From the NCBI GenBank assembly GCA_033032175.1, contig CM065312.1:7502001-7566000 (forward strand): a stretch of 64,000 nucleotides of DNA, written 5' to 3'. Position numbers and translations under genes: made by a program. A model generated the notes under the pieces. The model searched no databases. It saw nothing but the letters and a program-made list of their open reading frames with translations, and had not been told where the DNA came from. This document shows, in pieces, positions 23,515 through 35,600 of this stretch (position 1 is its first letter; every line of letters begins with the position of its first letter). Origin of the DNA: Saturnia japonica (taxonomy: Eukaryota > Arthropoda > Insecta > Lepidoptera > Saturniidae).

Positions 23515-24162
23515 ATACGACATAAGAAATTTAAATATTACTTTTAGAAATGTGTAGTTTAAAAAAAACCAACAAAATCTATTTTCGTTAATTGTAGGCC
23601 GATTTTGATGAAATTTTGTACACAAGAAGTATAAGTCATTCCATGAATGATAAGTAATAAGAATTTTAAATAAAACTTTTCGGAATTTAAAAAAAATATT
23701 TCAAAAAATTTAATTTTAATCAATTCTCAACCGATTCTATCAAATTTTGTAGACGGGAAGCATACATCATACTAACCTATAGGAATCGTTAATAATGCAT
23801 TAGTAATTGTTGATAAGGATAATATAATAAAATTATACACGGGAAATGCATGCCACTCCTCAATTGATATGGCATATGAATTGTCAACAATATGAGTAAA
23901 AATAAAATTAAGGGATGTAAATACCAAGCTTGTGCGGAGCCGCGGATACACCGCTAGTTTAATATATTTCTGTATTGACCGTTTGTTTAGAGTTAACTCC
24001 ACATTATTAATTCAAGGATGTAGGTTCAGGATTCAGTAGGTTGTCATAATTGTTAATATGATAATACTTTAAGTATTCTCACTTAAACTCACTTGACGAC
24101 GTCTTTTATTTTACTTCCACTAACAGCACTATTGCACTGAACATTGAACAAGCATCAGCTTC
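23515..24162. other. spacer with old retroposon sequence
   Basis: No gene is seen. Motifs such as GCCGATTTTGATGAAATTTT and a terminal GGAGCCGCGGATACACCGCT (23936-23955) are shared in kind with 7360-7380 and indicate a decayed RTE-like tail. Confidence 0.4.
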
Positions 24163-24226
24163 ATGGCTTCGCAAAATCAAGCCACAATCTTTGTGACGTT
24201 AGCAATCTTGGTACAGCAAGCTCTAG
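24163..24226 (+). CDS. candidate signal-peptide first exon of an unknown secreted protein
   Basis: A short ATG-initiated frame reads MASQNQATIFVTLAILVQQ and then AL, a good secretory signal, and runs directly into a donor-like GTACAT after the first base of a codon. No following exon with matching phase was identified nearby. The phase would also fit the acceptor at 37369, so it could be an alternative first exon of the Kazal-like gene, but 13 kb of repeats lies between. It may equally be a chance frame. Confidence 0.3.
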
Positions 24227-25409
24227 GTACATCCGACCGCAGCTAGGTGCAGCTTTAAGTACGTGTATTAATATATAAATTAAGGCTGGAATAAATTCAT
24301 TTTGCAGATTTTAATGTTGTTTACCTAGTTATTTTGTTTATTTATTTTACAGTTTGATCTATTTCGATATATATTCTACAATAGACGTCGTTGTTAGGTG
24401 TTTTTGCGTTAACTAGATTATTATTTCATTAAGCATACATACTATAATGCGTCTTTATTCACAGCATATTAACGGTTAATAAATATAAAGTTATTATATA
24501 AACTTAGCTTTTCCTAAAGGATTGCAAAACTTTAAATTTTTGTATTGAACTACTCACCTCAAATGTCTTATGGATAATATCGGTTAATATTTAAATTATT
24601 TTAATTTGATATTCTCAAACCCGTATCAGTGAAATACCTTCAGGTCAGACTGAGGTTAACTGAGGATTTTTTGTTAGTTGGTGTTTTCATAAACGAAATA
24701 CGACACGCAGTCGATATGCAATGAATGAATAATAACTATGAATAATATAATAATAATAACTATGCACATTATGCATTCAATTTAGGCTCTAAAAGGCACT
24801 TATGGACGTCGAAACAGTACTACCGGTTCGGAAAACATTCCAGTCATCAAGAAGAACGAACAAGAATCTCGATCGGGGGTTTTTTTTTTTCAATTGTAGT
24901 TTTGTTGTATTATGTATTAATATTATTATATTAGGGAGTCACTTCCAGAGATTACTATGATTCATATAATGATCCACCCTTTAATAACCTTTTACAGTAA
25001 ACCCTGCTTGATGTATGGTCCTTGAACTTGTTGTCAGGTGAATATTATTGTAATTATAATTTAATGAAACTGTGGAACAATCTCCCGGGTCAATGTGTTC
25101 CCTCCTTCTTACGACATCGGGTCCTTCAAGCTTAACGTAAAGAGATATTTATGCAGGCCGGCATGATGATAGCGGCGACCGCCAATGGATTGTCGATTTC
25201 TTGGAGGTCACCGTTGTGTTTGGATTGTACTGTGCTTACCATCTCAGGAACAGTAACGTCAATTCGCCGAGTTAATATAAAAAAAAATCTGATGAAACAG
25301 TATCACTAACGTTTCAAAATGTCACTAAATGGCAATATAATGTATCTTATTATATTAAGTGAGCAATTTTTGTATATTTATTTAAATGTAATTGGTTTCC
25401 AGGAAACGG
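24227..25409. other. spacer with a LINE 3' end
   Basis: Most of this stretch has no feature. At about 24990-25290 (plus) a decayed LINE C-terminus can be read (KLWNNLPGQCVPSF, then a broken frame ending near CLDCTVLTISGTV). A related piece lies on the minus strand at 54940-55030. Confidence 0.4.
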
Positions 25410-25417
25410 CTCTAACG

Positions 25418-27760
25418 CATATATGGGCAACAACCGGCCCTCAGGCCGGATCAGGCCCGGGATGCATTTTGTAAAAATCCAATAAAAAAAAATTACATTA
25501 GATACTTATACTCACGGGAGTGACAGTTAGGTACTCACTCTTTGATAATCGCAGCCACTCGGCTTGCTCGATCAAATTCTTTGAGGTTTGCCGCCTCACG
25601 GGCTACACATCAAAAGATTTATTGCTTCTCAATTATTCTAAACTAATTTATTCCAGATTATTCATTCTTTTTGCCTATATAATCGGGTGGATGGCCCGAA
25701 GGTTAGTTCAGTTCTGTTTGAGCTACCGAGGTGATAACTTGGACAAGCGATATCCCAGCGAACTGCTCGAGCCGTCAACTTGCTTTGTGACTTTGTGTGC
25801 ATCTTGAGTGGTTACTAACTATAGTTTGTTATTAAGTTTACTGAACGAAAAGTAAACAAAAATGATGTCTGGTGGAAAGAAACGAAAAGTAGATACAGAG
25901 GGTCGCCAGTTTCAAGAAAAATGGACTGAAGAATTCTTTTTTATCTTTCACAATGGTAAGCCTATTTGTTTGCTGTGTAATGAATCCATTTCAGTAATGT
26001 CAGTCACTGACAGGACAATTAAGAACAGACAAAATCCAGTAAATTGGCAAAGGCATTAAAACCATTTGCCGAAGAAGAATTTATCAAGGAGTGTATGTTA
26101 GAAGTTTGCAGTACCTATTTTGTGTCCTGAAAAGAAAAATTAATATGAAAAAATTAGTTTGTCAAGACGAACTGTTGTTCAAAGTATAGAAATGATGGCT
26201 AATGATATAAAAACAACATTGACTGACCGTATGGCTGGTTTTGAATCATTTGCCATAGCATTAGACGAGAGCACCGATTTGTCTGACACAGCTCAACTGG
26301 CTATATTTATTCGAGGTGTTGATAAAGAGTTCACCGTTACTGAGGTATTGCTTGCTTTACAGCCGCTAAAAGGAACCACTCTACAGGAGAGGATATTTTT
26401 ATTGAAGTTCAAAAGGTATTCACAAGTTTTGGCTTGCCATTGTCAAAATTAATTGGAGCATGCACAGTTGGTGCACCTTCTATGGTCGGCTTACGTAAAG
26501 GTTTCATCGGAACTTTGAATGAAAAAGCAACAGAATGAAATGTGCAAAAAGATAATTTGATAGTCCTTCATTGCATTATCAACCAACAGAACTTGTGTTC
26601 TAAGTCCATTCGACTTCAGAATGTTATGAATGTGATAGCAAAAACCATCAACTTTATTCGATCCCGAGAGCTTAACCATCGTCAGATTAAGGCGTTTTTG
26701 GATTAAATATCAGCTGAATATAACGACGTAACATATTATTGTGAAGTCAGCTGGCTGAGCAAAGGAAGAATGTTGAAACGGTTTTACGAGCTTAGAAATG
26801 AGATAGCAGACTTTATGAAAATAAAAGATAAACCGCTATCTGAATTAAGTGACCCAAAATGGATATGTGACTTAGCATTTTTGGTCGATCTTACAGGCTA
26901 TTTGAATGATTTAAATTTGAAACTTCAAAAACAAGGACAGTTAGTAAATGATTTGTACAGCCACTGGAAAGCGTTTCAGATCAAACTACGCTTGTGGGAG
27001 TCACGGATGCTGTCTGGTAACAGTTACCATTTCAACACGCTCTCTGCGTATGAAAATATTGCTTATGCTCAATATGCTGAAGAACTCAAGTTACTGTCGG
27101 AACAATTTTCGAACAGATTTAGCGACTTCAAAAACATGGAAGACTGTTTCAGTTTATTTGCTACTCCTACAAAATGTAATGTACAAAATGCTCCAATACA
27201 CTTACAAATGGAGTTGATCGAGATTCAAGAAAACTCACTCCTAAAATTCAAATTTCTACAAAAAATACCTAGAAGAACACAACTTTCCGCAGCTTAGAAA
27301 ATTCGCAAGAAGATAGATTTGTGCGTTTGACAGTACTTATAAATGCGAACAGTCTTTTCATTGATGAAAGTTAATAAATCAACACATCGTACAAGACTGA
27401 CTGACGATAATTTGGAAAATTCTTTACGTCTTTGTATCAGTGGAATTAATCCAAATATCGATGGATTAGTGTCCCAAATTCAAGCTCAAGTGTTTCATTG
27501 ATTTCGGTGTATTTAACTTTCGTAGTTTGTAACAATTGCAAATTTAACGATTTAATTATAATGTACCATTTTTTTTTATTTCATTTTGTTATTTTAATAA
27601 ATTGTACTATAATAACATTGTCGTATTATTTCATGTCTAATATCTATCGCAAAAAATTTATCACTACTTTAAAATGCACTAAGTACTTTTAAACGCGGCC
27701 CGGGACCGTATTTGCACGCTAAAGTTTGGCCCTCAACATGTCAAAGGTTGCCCATACCTG
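25418..27760 (+). mobile_element. hAT-type DNA transposon, inactive
   Basis: The element is bounded by short inverted ends (CATATATGGGCAAC at left; CAGGTATGGGCAAC when the right end is reversed) and by a perfect 8-base target duplication CTCTAACG (25410-25417 and 27761-27768), the hallmark of hAT insertion. It sits in an older repeat whose pieces flank both sides (GAAACGG before and GATTTTGATGAA after). Confidence 0.9.
25862..27500 (+). pseudogene. hAT transposase, broken (BED-finger and dimerisation regions recognisable)
   Basis: The frame begins at the ATG at 25862 (MMSGGKKRKVDTEGRQFQEK) with a half BED-like finger (ICLLCNESIS), then jumps by an internal deletion into the catalytic region (AGFESFAIALDESTDLSDTA, with the D-containing DESTD). 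Stops follow near 26536 and 26703. The longest block, 26770-27297, holds the helical insertion (DPKWICDLAFLVDLTGYLND). The C-terminal dimerisation segment survives to about 27500 (LTDDNLENSLRLCISGINP). It resembles the GTF2IRD2/ZBED group of domesticated hATs, but the stops show it is not a working host gene. Confidence 0.85.
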
Positions 27761-27768
27761 CTCTAACG

Positions 27769-28850
27769 ATTTTGATGAATCTTTGCATTTAGATAATGTT
27801 TTACATTCCAAGTTTACCTAGATAGGTGCTTTCCTTTTTCGTTTATAAGACACCGAGCACAGCTCGGTCACCCAAATATGTATTATATATAAATTACATA
27901 TAATTGGTGATTTAATAATTTACATACTTCAATATTAAAACTCAATAAAAATACTACTTGTTATAAATGTAAAAATAACTCGCAATTATTATCTAAACCA
28001 ATAGAAACATTAAAATAATATGAAGGCTTGCAACACCTAATAAGCAACAGAATTGGAACAACAGGATTTATGCGGTCAGGAGCCAGTAGTACCAGTACGA
28101 ATGTAGTGGTGGTAAACTGGCAGTAATCGAGTATACGCATAGCTCGACATGACTTGAGTTCACACACCGCGTCCGTGAACCAAGTAGCAACATACATACA
28201 ATCCGGAACGTTTAACGCTCGCTGTTTTAACCTGTAAGTCGTAAATAATCTTTATAACATAAATGTGTTTGCGTTAAATATAAGTTAATTTATAGTTTAT
28301 TATAAATTATGTTATAAAAATAGAAATTTAAAACACTGGATGATTAGTAACACAGTTTTTTTAGAAATCGGATACTCTTTCATACATACATGGGCATGGG
28401 TAAAAAAAGAAATGTAAAAATATGAAAACGATGGAAATTAATAGCTAATGCATTATCAAACATTCACTGCAAAAAAGCGGATTTTTTGCAATCTAAAAAC
28501 AGAGATTTAGGATATTTCGTAAAAGCGAAATCATAAACTTCAATTAAACTATTTTTGAAGAAGGATTAATATTAAAAAAGGGTTATGTTTATTATCTTTT
28601 AAGTTATTAGTTTACTTATTTTGTTGATTTCGAATTTTAATGATATTGTACGATTTTAAAAACAAAAATATATTCGATTTTATAAACCATTTTCAACCAA
28701 TTATATTCTGGGCCCAGAAATACCCGACTCCTATAATCAGTTTGATGAAAGGAGGAAAAAAGTGTATATATATATACTCTAATAAACATAGATAATTATA
28801 CTTTGGCGTTGCTTATTAGTGGTTTTTCCGCAGATTGAGAATTAGCTGAG
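27769..28850. other. spacer before the Kazal-like gene
   Basis: The first 130 bases are the right half of the repeat split by the hAT; the segment CACCCAAATA also occurs, inverted, near 18515. The remainder is AT-rich with no open frame of note. A run GTATATATATATACTC at about 28763-28778 lies some 70 bases before the start codon at 28851 and could serve as a TATA region. Confidence 0.35.
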
Positions 28851-29588
28851 ATGGCGTATTTGTGGATATGGATCTTCGCTTTAACTAGTGAGTTTTTTTT
28901 TTGCTAACAGCGTTACGTAAAATGTATATTTTACGCCGATAGTATTATCGGCTTGCTCATTACTACATTTTTATTTATAGTACCGTTACAAACTTACAAC
29001 ACTACAAGGCTAATATCTACTAAAGTTACAGTTTTTTTAATGTTACAGATAATTAACTAACAATAACGCTACTAAAGAATTTAATGTACCTAATACTTCT
29101 GCCAGAATAAAAAATAAGGAAATAATCAAATATCAAATATTTGTGACATTTTTATACAATTGTTAACTTTTTTGCACGACCTTACATTATACAGCAATTT
29201 GACAACATTTAGATGGTAGATAATATGGTATAGTTATTTGTTGAAAAATATAGATACCTCTTAAATCTACATTAAATATAAATTAAAGAAAAAAAATGGG
29301 TGCGTGTACTTATGTACGCGCGTGAGAAGTTATACTTCTTTGGCATCATTAAAAAATAGTTTTTAATTGCATGCAAATAATTAATTACAATAAAATAATA
29401 GAAGGATTGGAAAAGAATAATCAACAAAGTTCATTTTAAATTTGAAAAATTAAATAAATAAATATTTATTTTCTTACATTAAATCTAACATAAATTGTCT
29501 TATTATTCGAATTATAGTTTTAATTAAATGATGTCCACTTCCATAGTATCTTCCGGTAATGTCTGAATCGGAACTTATATAATTATAT

Positions 29589-29624
<36 letters not shown>

Positions 29625-32600
29625 ATATAACCAAATTAAAGAAATAATATAAAGACATAATTTGTACTAAATATTATAAGATTCTTAATTTGAAATGTTT
29701 ATTATTGATTATTTAATATTTTAAAAATAAATTTAATAATAAATTCAAAAGTTGAATTTAAGGTTGGTCATTTTTTAAATATTTTTATTGATTTCTTAAT
29801 TTAATATTCACTTTTCATTTTTATCAAAAAAATTTAATTAAATTTATTTAGTTATTTTTATAAATATTTATTATTTATTCAATTTAATAGCAAATATTAA
29901 TAATTAATATTATAATTTGATGTTCAATTTTAATTTTTATCACAAACTTTTTATTAAATGTTTTATTAAATTTATTTCTTTATTTTTTAAATATTAAATA
30001 ACCAATAATAAGTATTTAACATTAATAATTTAATAATATTTAGTGTTAATTATAATAAATAAAAGTATTTTAATTTATATCAATAAATAATACATACGGA
30101 TAGTTAACCTCAATTATATTGGAGCACTTGAAAAAGTATATAAGCACAATTTTTTTCACTAATATTCACAAATAGTAAGTAATATAAATCAAAATATTCA
30201 ATTTAAATCACTACTGAATATAATTTATTAGCACATATATAATTCGCACTTGTATGAAACTAAAACACGTGTTGGGAATGTATAAACTAGAAACATGTTG
30301 ATAAATATTATAAATATGAAAACAGTGATCAGAGGTGACGAGCGTACCAACATGCGCGACTAATATCGAGGTTCAATTTCTATTTTGTTGGTAGCTTTTT
30401 TTTCGAGACTTAATGAGCGGTTAAGCAGACAACTTCATACTGTTAATTTTGTGTCACAGATGCGCGCGCATCTTAAAATTTCACTCTCATCATTTTTTCA
30501 TAACCCGCCTAAAGAAGTATAACTTCAAAAATATGCTAAACATAAATTGTTAATATTACGACAGTTTTGAAATTGTTAAAACAGAGGGTGCTCAAACGGT
30601 CGAACGCAAGAGCTTTCTAAGTAGAACGCGGGACTTTCTGAATTTCCTGACTTCACATGTATCTTTTTTGTTCATTTGGGTAATTTATAAGAGAAAAGAG
30701 ATATTGAAGTTTGAAAAAAATTGCTCTTTAGTTCTAGTATGTCTAGACAAATGCCAGTGTGTCAACCAAGTTCGGAAAGGGTGACACCAACCAGTGTGTA
30801 TTACACGAACCATTTTGAGCTACTTTCGACACCTCCATAAGCCAAAACCTATTCAACCTAAACCACTCTTGAACACCTATAATCTTAAATTTCACGAATA
30901 AATCTAGTATAGTTCTTGAGTTATAAGGGTCTCAACAGCAGCATTTTCATCACTGACTCACTCATCAAAAACATAGACCGCTTCTAGGTTACAAATAGAC
31001 TTCTAGGTAATAGTAATCAGATGGGTCCGATACATTTTTAGTTGCCCCTTGCAATCAATTTGCCGCTCTTGGCATTTGCCCGGGCTAGGCAAAGATCGAA
31101 CCCTGGAAATACCTACGTAGTTTTTGGTACTTCCTCATTGGAAACCAGTAGATTCTACCAGCTTCAGTTCTTTTTTCTAGTTAGTATTTAAAATGTCTTC
31201 AGTATTACAATGCAACTATATTTGTGTAGTATCCATGACTATAATATACAACTGGAGTAAGTAGAAAACATAATGATGGCAAAGACAATCGACTCTAGGA
31301 CATGAGACATAATAACCGTGGACGTAACTGTTCACATGTGTTTTAGGGCAGTTACACACTAGTATGACGTACATGATAGTGAAACATTTATATTTTATTA
31401 AATACATACCCTATTTCCACAATTAAAATCGGAAGTTTTTAGAATGCTTATAAATGTCTAAATTAATTATTCTTTTACCGAGACAATCCGAGCTTGTCAA
31501 GCTTCCAACCTCATAAGACTTTTTATTTCGTCTTAGTTTAGTAGTTGGCTACAGAGAAACATCTTTACATTTCTCTCTACTTGATGGAATACCTCCCCAC
31601 TGTACAGAAGATCGCAGCCAAATAACCTTGTGTTATGTTCCTGCGGTGAGTAGAGTTTCTAGAGCTCCTTGGGGTAGCGGGGTATCATACAAGTTCGGAA
31701 AGCGCTAGTGATACCTACGGTATCTATAATACGTGATAATACATGAAGCAAAAGTTTTCTGCCCCTTTTTAAGCGTTTTACGTGCACGGAAGACAGTAAC
31801 AATTAGCAAGGTTAAAGTTTATATGGAGAAGTGCAGAAAGCTAAAATTTATCTATAATATCTGTAATTAATATATTAAATTAAATAAATTAATTCTTCGA
31901 ATCCTAACCCGACCAGTGTCATTGAACTTACATCCCCCAAAATATTGACATTGTCACTCAACGAAAAGTGACAGCCAGTTATGTAGATAACACTCATTGT
32001 TTAGGTTCATGAATACTGCCAATGTCAAACAGAAAATAGTCTATGATCAAAAAGTCGCTGGTCGAATTTCGACCTTAGGGCGATCGCTAGTTATAATAAA
32101 CGTCCATATACTACGATAGCCGCTTACCATCAAGTGGGTCGTGTGCTTGTTTACCACGTTACTTGTATTTAAAAAAACGTTTTTTGTTTATTCAGTATTT
32201 CACCTGTCCTTCAATATGTAAGAAGCTCTAAAGTTTAATTTAAAATAATATGCAGGAAAAACTGTTAATTTATGTACTATATCTATACTATTTCCATTTC
32301 TTTATTTTCTCGATGACAGTTCTAATTTGATAGTTGTAGTGTTGTGACCAGATAAGTAATGATATCGATATGAAATAATTAGTGACGATTCATCAGATTT
32401 TGATTAAAATAAATAAATAAAGATTACCTGGCGTTATAATTATTTCGTTTCATTGTCGAGTACCTACCTATACCTACTTATTTAACAACAGCTTCGAAAA
32501 TTTTGAAGAAGTTGGCATTATCAATCAAAAATTAATACGTGTAACATCTTAATGTAATGAAATATAATATTAGTTATTAAATTTGTACAAACGTATCGGG

Positions 32601-35600
32601 CAGTAGTTTAGTTTCTTACATTTTGTAAAAAAATATCGGGTCTGAAATCTTGTTACATTTATCGATATAGCTCCATCCCTATCAGTTTCTCAGACTCTGG
32701 TATAAACGTCATATTTTTATAAAATAATAATGCATACATAATGTAAAAAAAACGCTCGTTCAAGTTTTCACAAGAGCTATCATCGAGAAAATAAAGAAAT
32801 GGAAATGGTATATATAGTTGGAAAAAAAATTATTATAAAGTATTTTCATGACATAACAATTTTATCACTATCTGTGCCCGCAGCTCCACTCGCGTGAATT
32901 ACAGAATTATTGCTTATGAAGGATATCTTGATATATATATATATTTTAAGCCAATTCTTCAACCAACAGCATTTACGGAGTAAAAAAATTTATCACAATC
33001 TATTCAATAGTTTTTGCGTGATGCGAGCACAACGGCAAACCTTAATCATTTTAATAATATAAATAGTTATAAAACCACATAAATTCTTCCCAGTTTAACT
33101 ATACAGGGCTTATTACAATATGTAGGTACAGAGCCTTATTCTTACGTGACGTGTGTTTAAAGTTCGCCGGCACTGTTGATGCGATTTGTCATCATAATAT
33201 CAAACAGTGTAAGCGTTGCATAATAGAATTATGAACCAATGACGTTTTACAAATAGACGCGCTATACTCTCACTAAAAGCAATTTGAAAACGTTACAAAT
33301 TTTGATATCAGCATATTAAAACAAAAGAGATAGGAAATCCAGCGTAATAGCCGGTTTACACGCAGCGACTTTGATCGCCAGCGACTCTCTGGATACTGGA
33401 AAGTGGAAACTTAAGCTCGGTATACACACAGCGACTTTGATCGCTAGCGAATGAAAGTCTTTTGCAAACACGAAACATAATAGCGATCGATAAATATTCA
33501 TTTGGTAGCAGAGGTGTGCAGACAGAGCAGATCTGTGCGTGCTGTTGATAAGATCTTGCCTATGCTCAGTTCTTTGCTGCTTGCGCTAGCAGTTATTTGC
33601 ATAAATGACAAAGATAAAGAAATTACAAGATTTTGGGTCAAGAAATAGTTACTTTAAAGACCAAAATACTCTCTCAAGTAACAGCATAATGAAGGTGTAG
33701 GAATATTTTCTGTAACCATTCCTTTTTTTATAAAACTTCTAGTGTTATTTGGCTCCTTAAATTTTTTGACTAAAATCTAATACCTTCATGTCTTCGTAGC
33801 TCAGTTTTACTTATATTTACCTTTTAACCACAAAGTAGTTACATATTTATAAATTTTACACTTAACAACAAAATAGTTGTATCGAGTAAAAGTACCTATT
33901 ACCATAACTTGACAACCTTGTGTTTTTACTTCCTCTATAGACTCCAACAACTCGCCTTCAAATATCTACTGCTATAAAACTATAGTTTGTATTCTATAGT
34001 AAGTATGACCAATAAATGGTTTTAGGTAATAGTATTAGATTCTATAATAAGATTCCTATAACATATTCAGTTTGCCAGATAAGTTCTAGTTTTTTTCTCG
34101 ATGAGTGGGTGTTTACCGAACGTGCAGTAGGTATTGTGTTCATATTCATAAATATCTTCTTAGGGCCTAAATTAAATTAAATATTTTTAATTTTGATTGT
34201 ATAATTTCCTCGCTGTACATCCATCAAAATTATTATTAGGCCTAGATTAATTACTGGTAGTGGCTTGTTGAAGCAACTCGGAAACCATAGGTAACTGCAA
34301 ACATTGTTTACACAAAAAAAAAATTGATAAGTTCTTAGGGGATAAATCGAAGAATAACAAAGAAGCAATTAATTTTTTTTATTAATATTTAGTTTTTACT
34401 TTTTGTAGCGAAAATAAAACTTTAAGGGTAGAAAATAGGGGATGAAAGTTTCTAAAACAAAATATGGGAACACCAAATGCGCATGCGCGATAATGGTGAA
34501 ATGACATCGGCTGCCATACCAAAGTGTTTGTTGATTGCATTGCCAATCTAGTTTGTTGATTATTACTTACTTCCTTATTTGCATCTACACTGACACAAGA
34601 TTCTATGTGACAAGAATTACAAAAACTTGTCTTTTATATTTAGATATATATTACCAGGTAAATCGTTACAATGATAGCGTTTTCGAAGTCCTGCATCCAT
34701 ATCTCTATATGTAGTCCTTCTTATAAACATGAATAGCTGTATTTGAAACACACAACTTAAAAAAAATGTAATTCAGAATACTAGTTTTAATATAACATTT
34801 TGTATTCTTTGAAGTTGGTATAATATACTGATAAGTATAGATAATAAGTAGGTAAGTAATTTTTAAAGATTAGTTTATCTCAAAGAAAAATAGTTACATT
34901 CATTGTTGTGAAATCATTATTATTTCTTGTGTAAAATAAAATAAAAAAGTTTCCATACGCCAGTCCCATTGTTCGGCTTATACTTTCAAGTAATGGAAAA
35001 TACGTGATTCACATCAGATCGAAAGTTGAAGTGGATGTACAATTAAAATTGTAAAACATTATAACTTCCTATAAATATCAAGTTGTAGCACTTGTAGTAA
35101 ATACTTGCAAAGTATTTTTGTAGATACATTTCTAACTTTATTCGATCATTAATATCTTTATAAGAAATAACTGAATGTATGTGATGTATAATGTAATTAT
35201 TATATCACATTTTAAATTGATGATAAAAAAGTTGCTACAAAAATAACGAAAGCAGAATTAAGTTTCAGTGTTTTAGTAAATAGATTCCTAGTTAAGATAT
35301 TTTTTGCAATAAATATATATTGATTATAAGCCTAAATTAGGGATATGAAAACTGACTCGTGGTAGCTCCAAATAGAACTTCTCTTCATTTGATGTGCTTA
35401 GTAATCTATATTGTATAAAACTATAGGTTATATAAACAAGGTTATGCCCTCACTGACTTATCTTCGCCAAGCCTAAACTAATTAGAAGAGAAATGTGAAT
35501 ATTCAGGGAGGGTGTTAACATTATATTATAGGCATTATTTTAGAAGGGATTTCTCGAAATTCAACCCCAAAGAGTGTGAAAGGGTTTGAAATTTGGTGTT

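Noticed and set aside
25862..27297. Domesticated hAT host gene (GTF2IRD2/ZBED type)
   Set aside because: Several stops and a deletion in the finger region, with transposon ends and target duplication intact, show a dead transposon and not a host gene.
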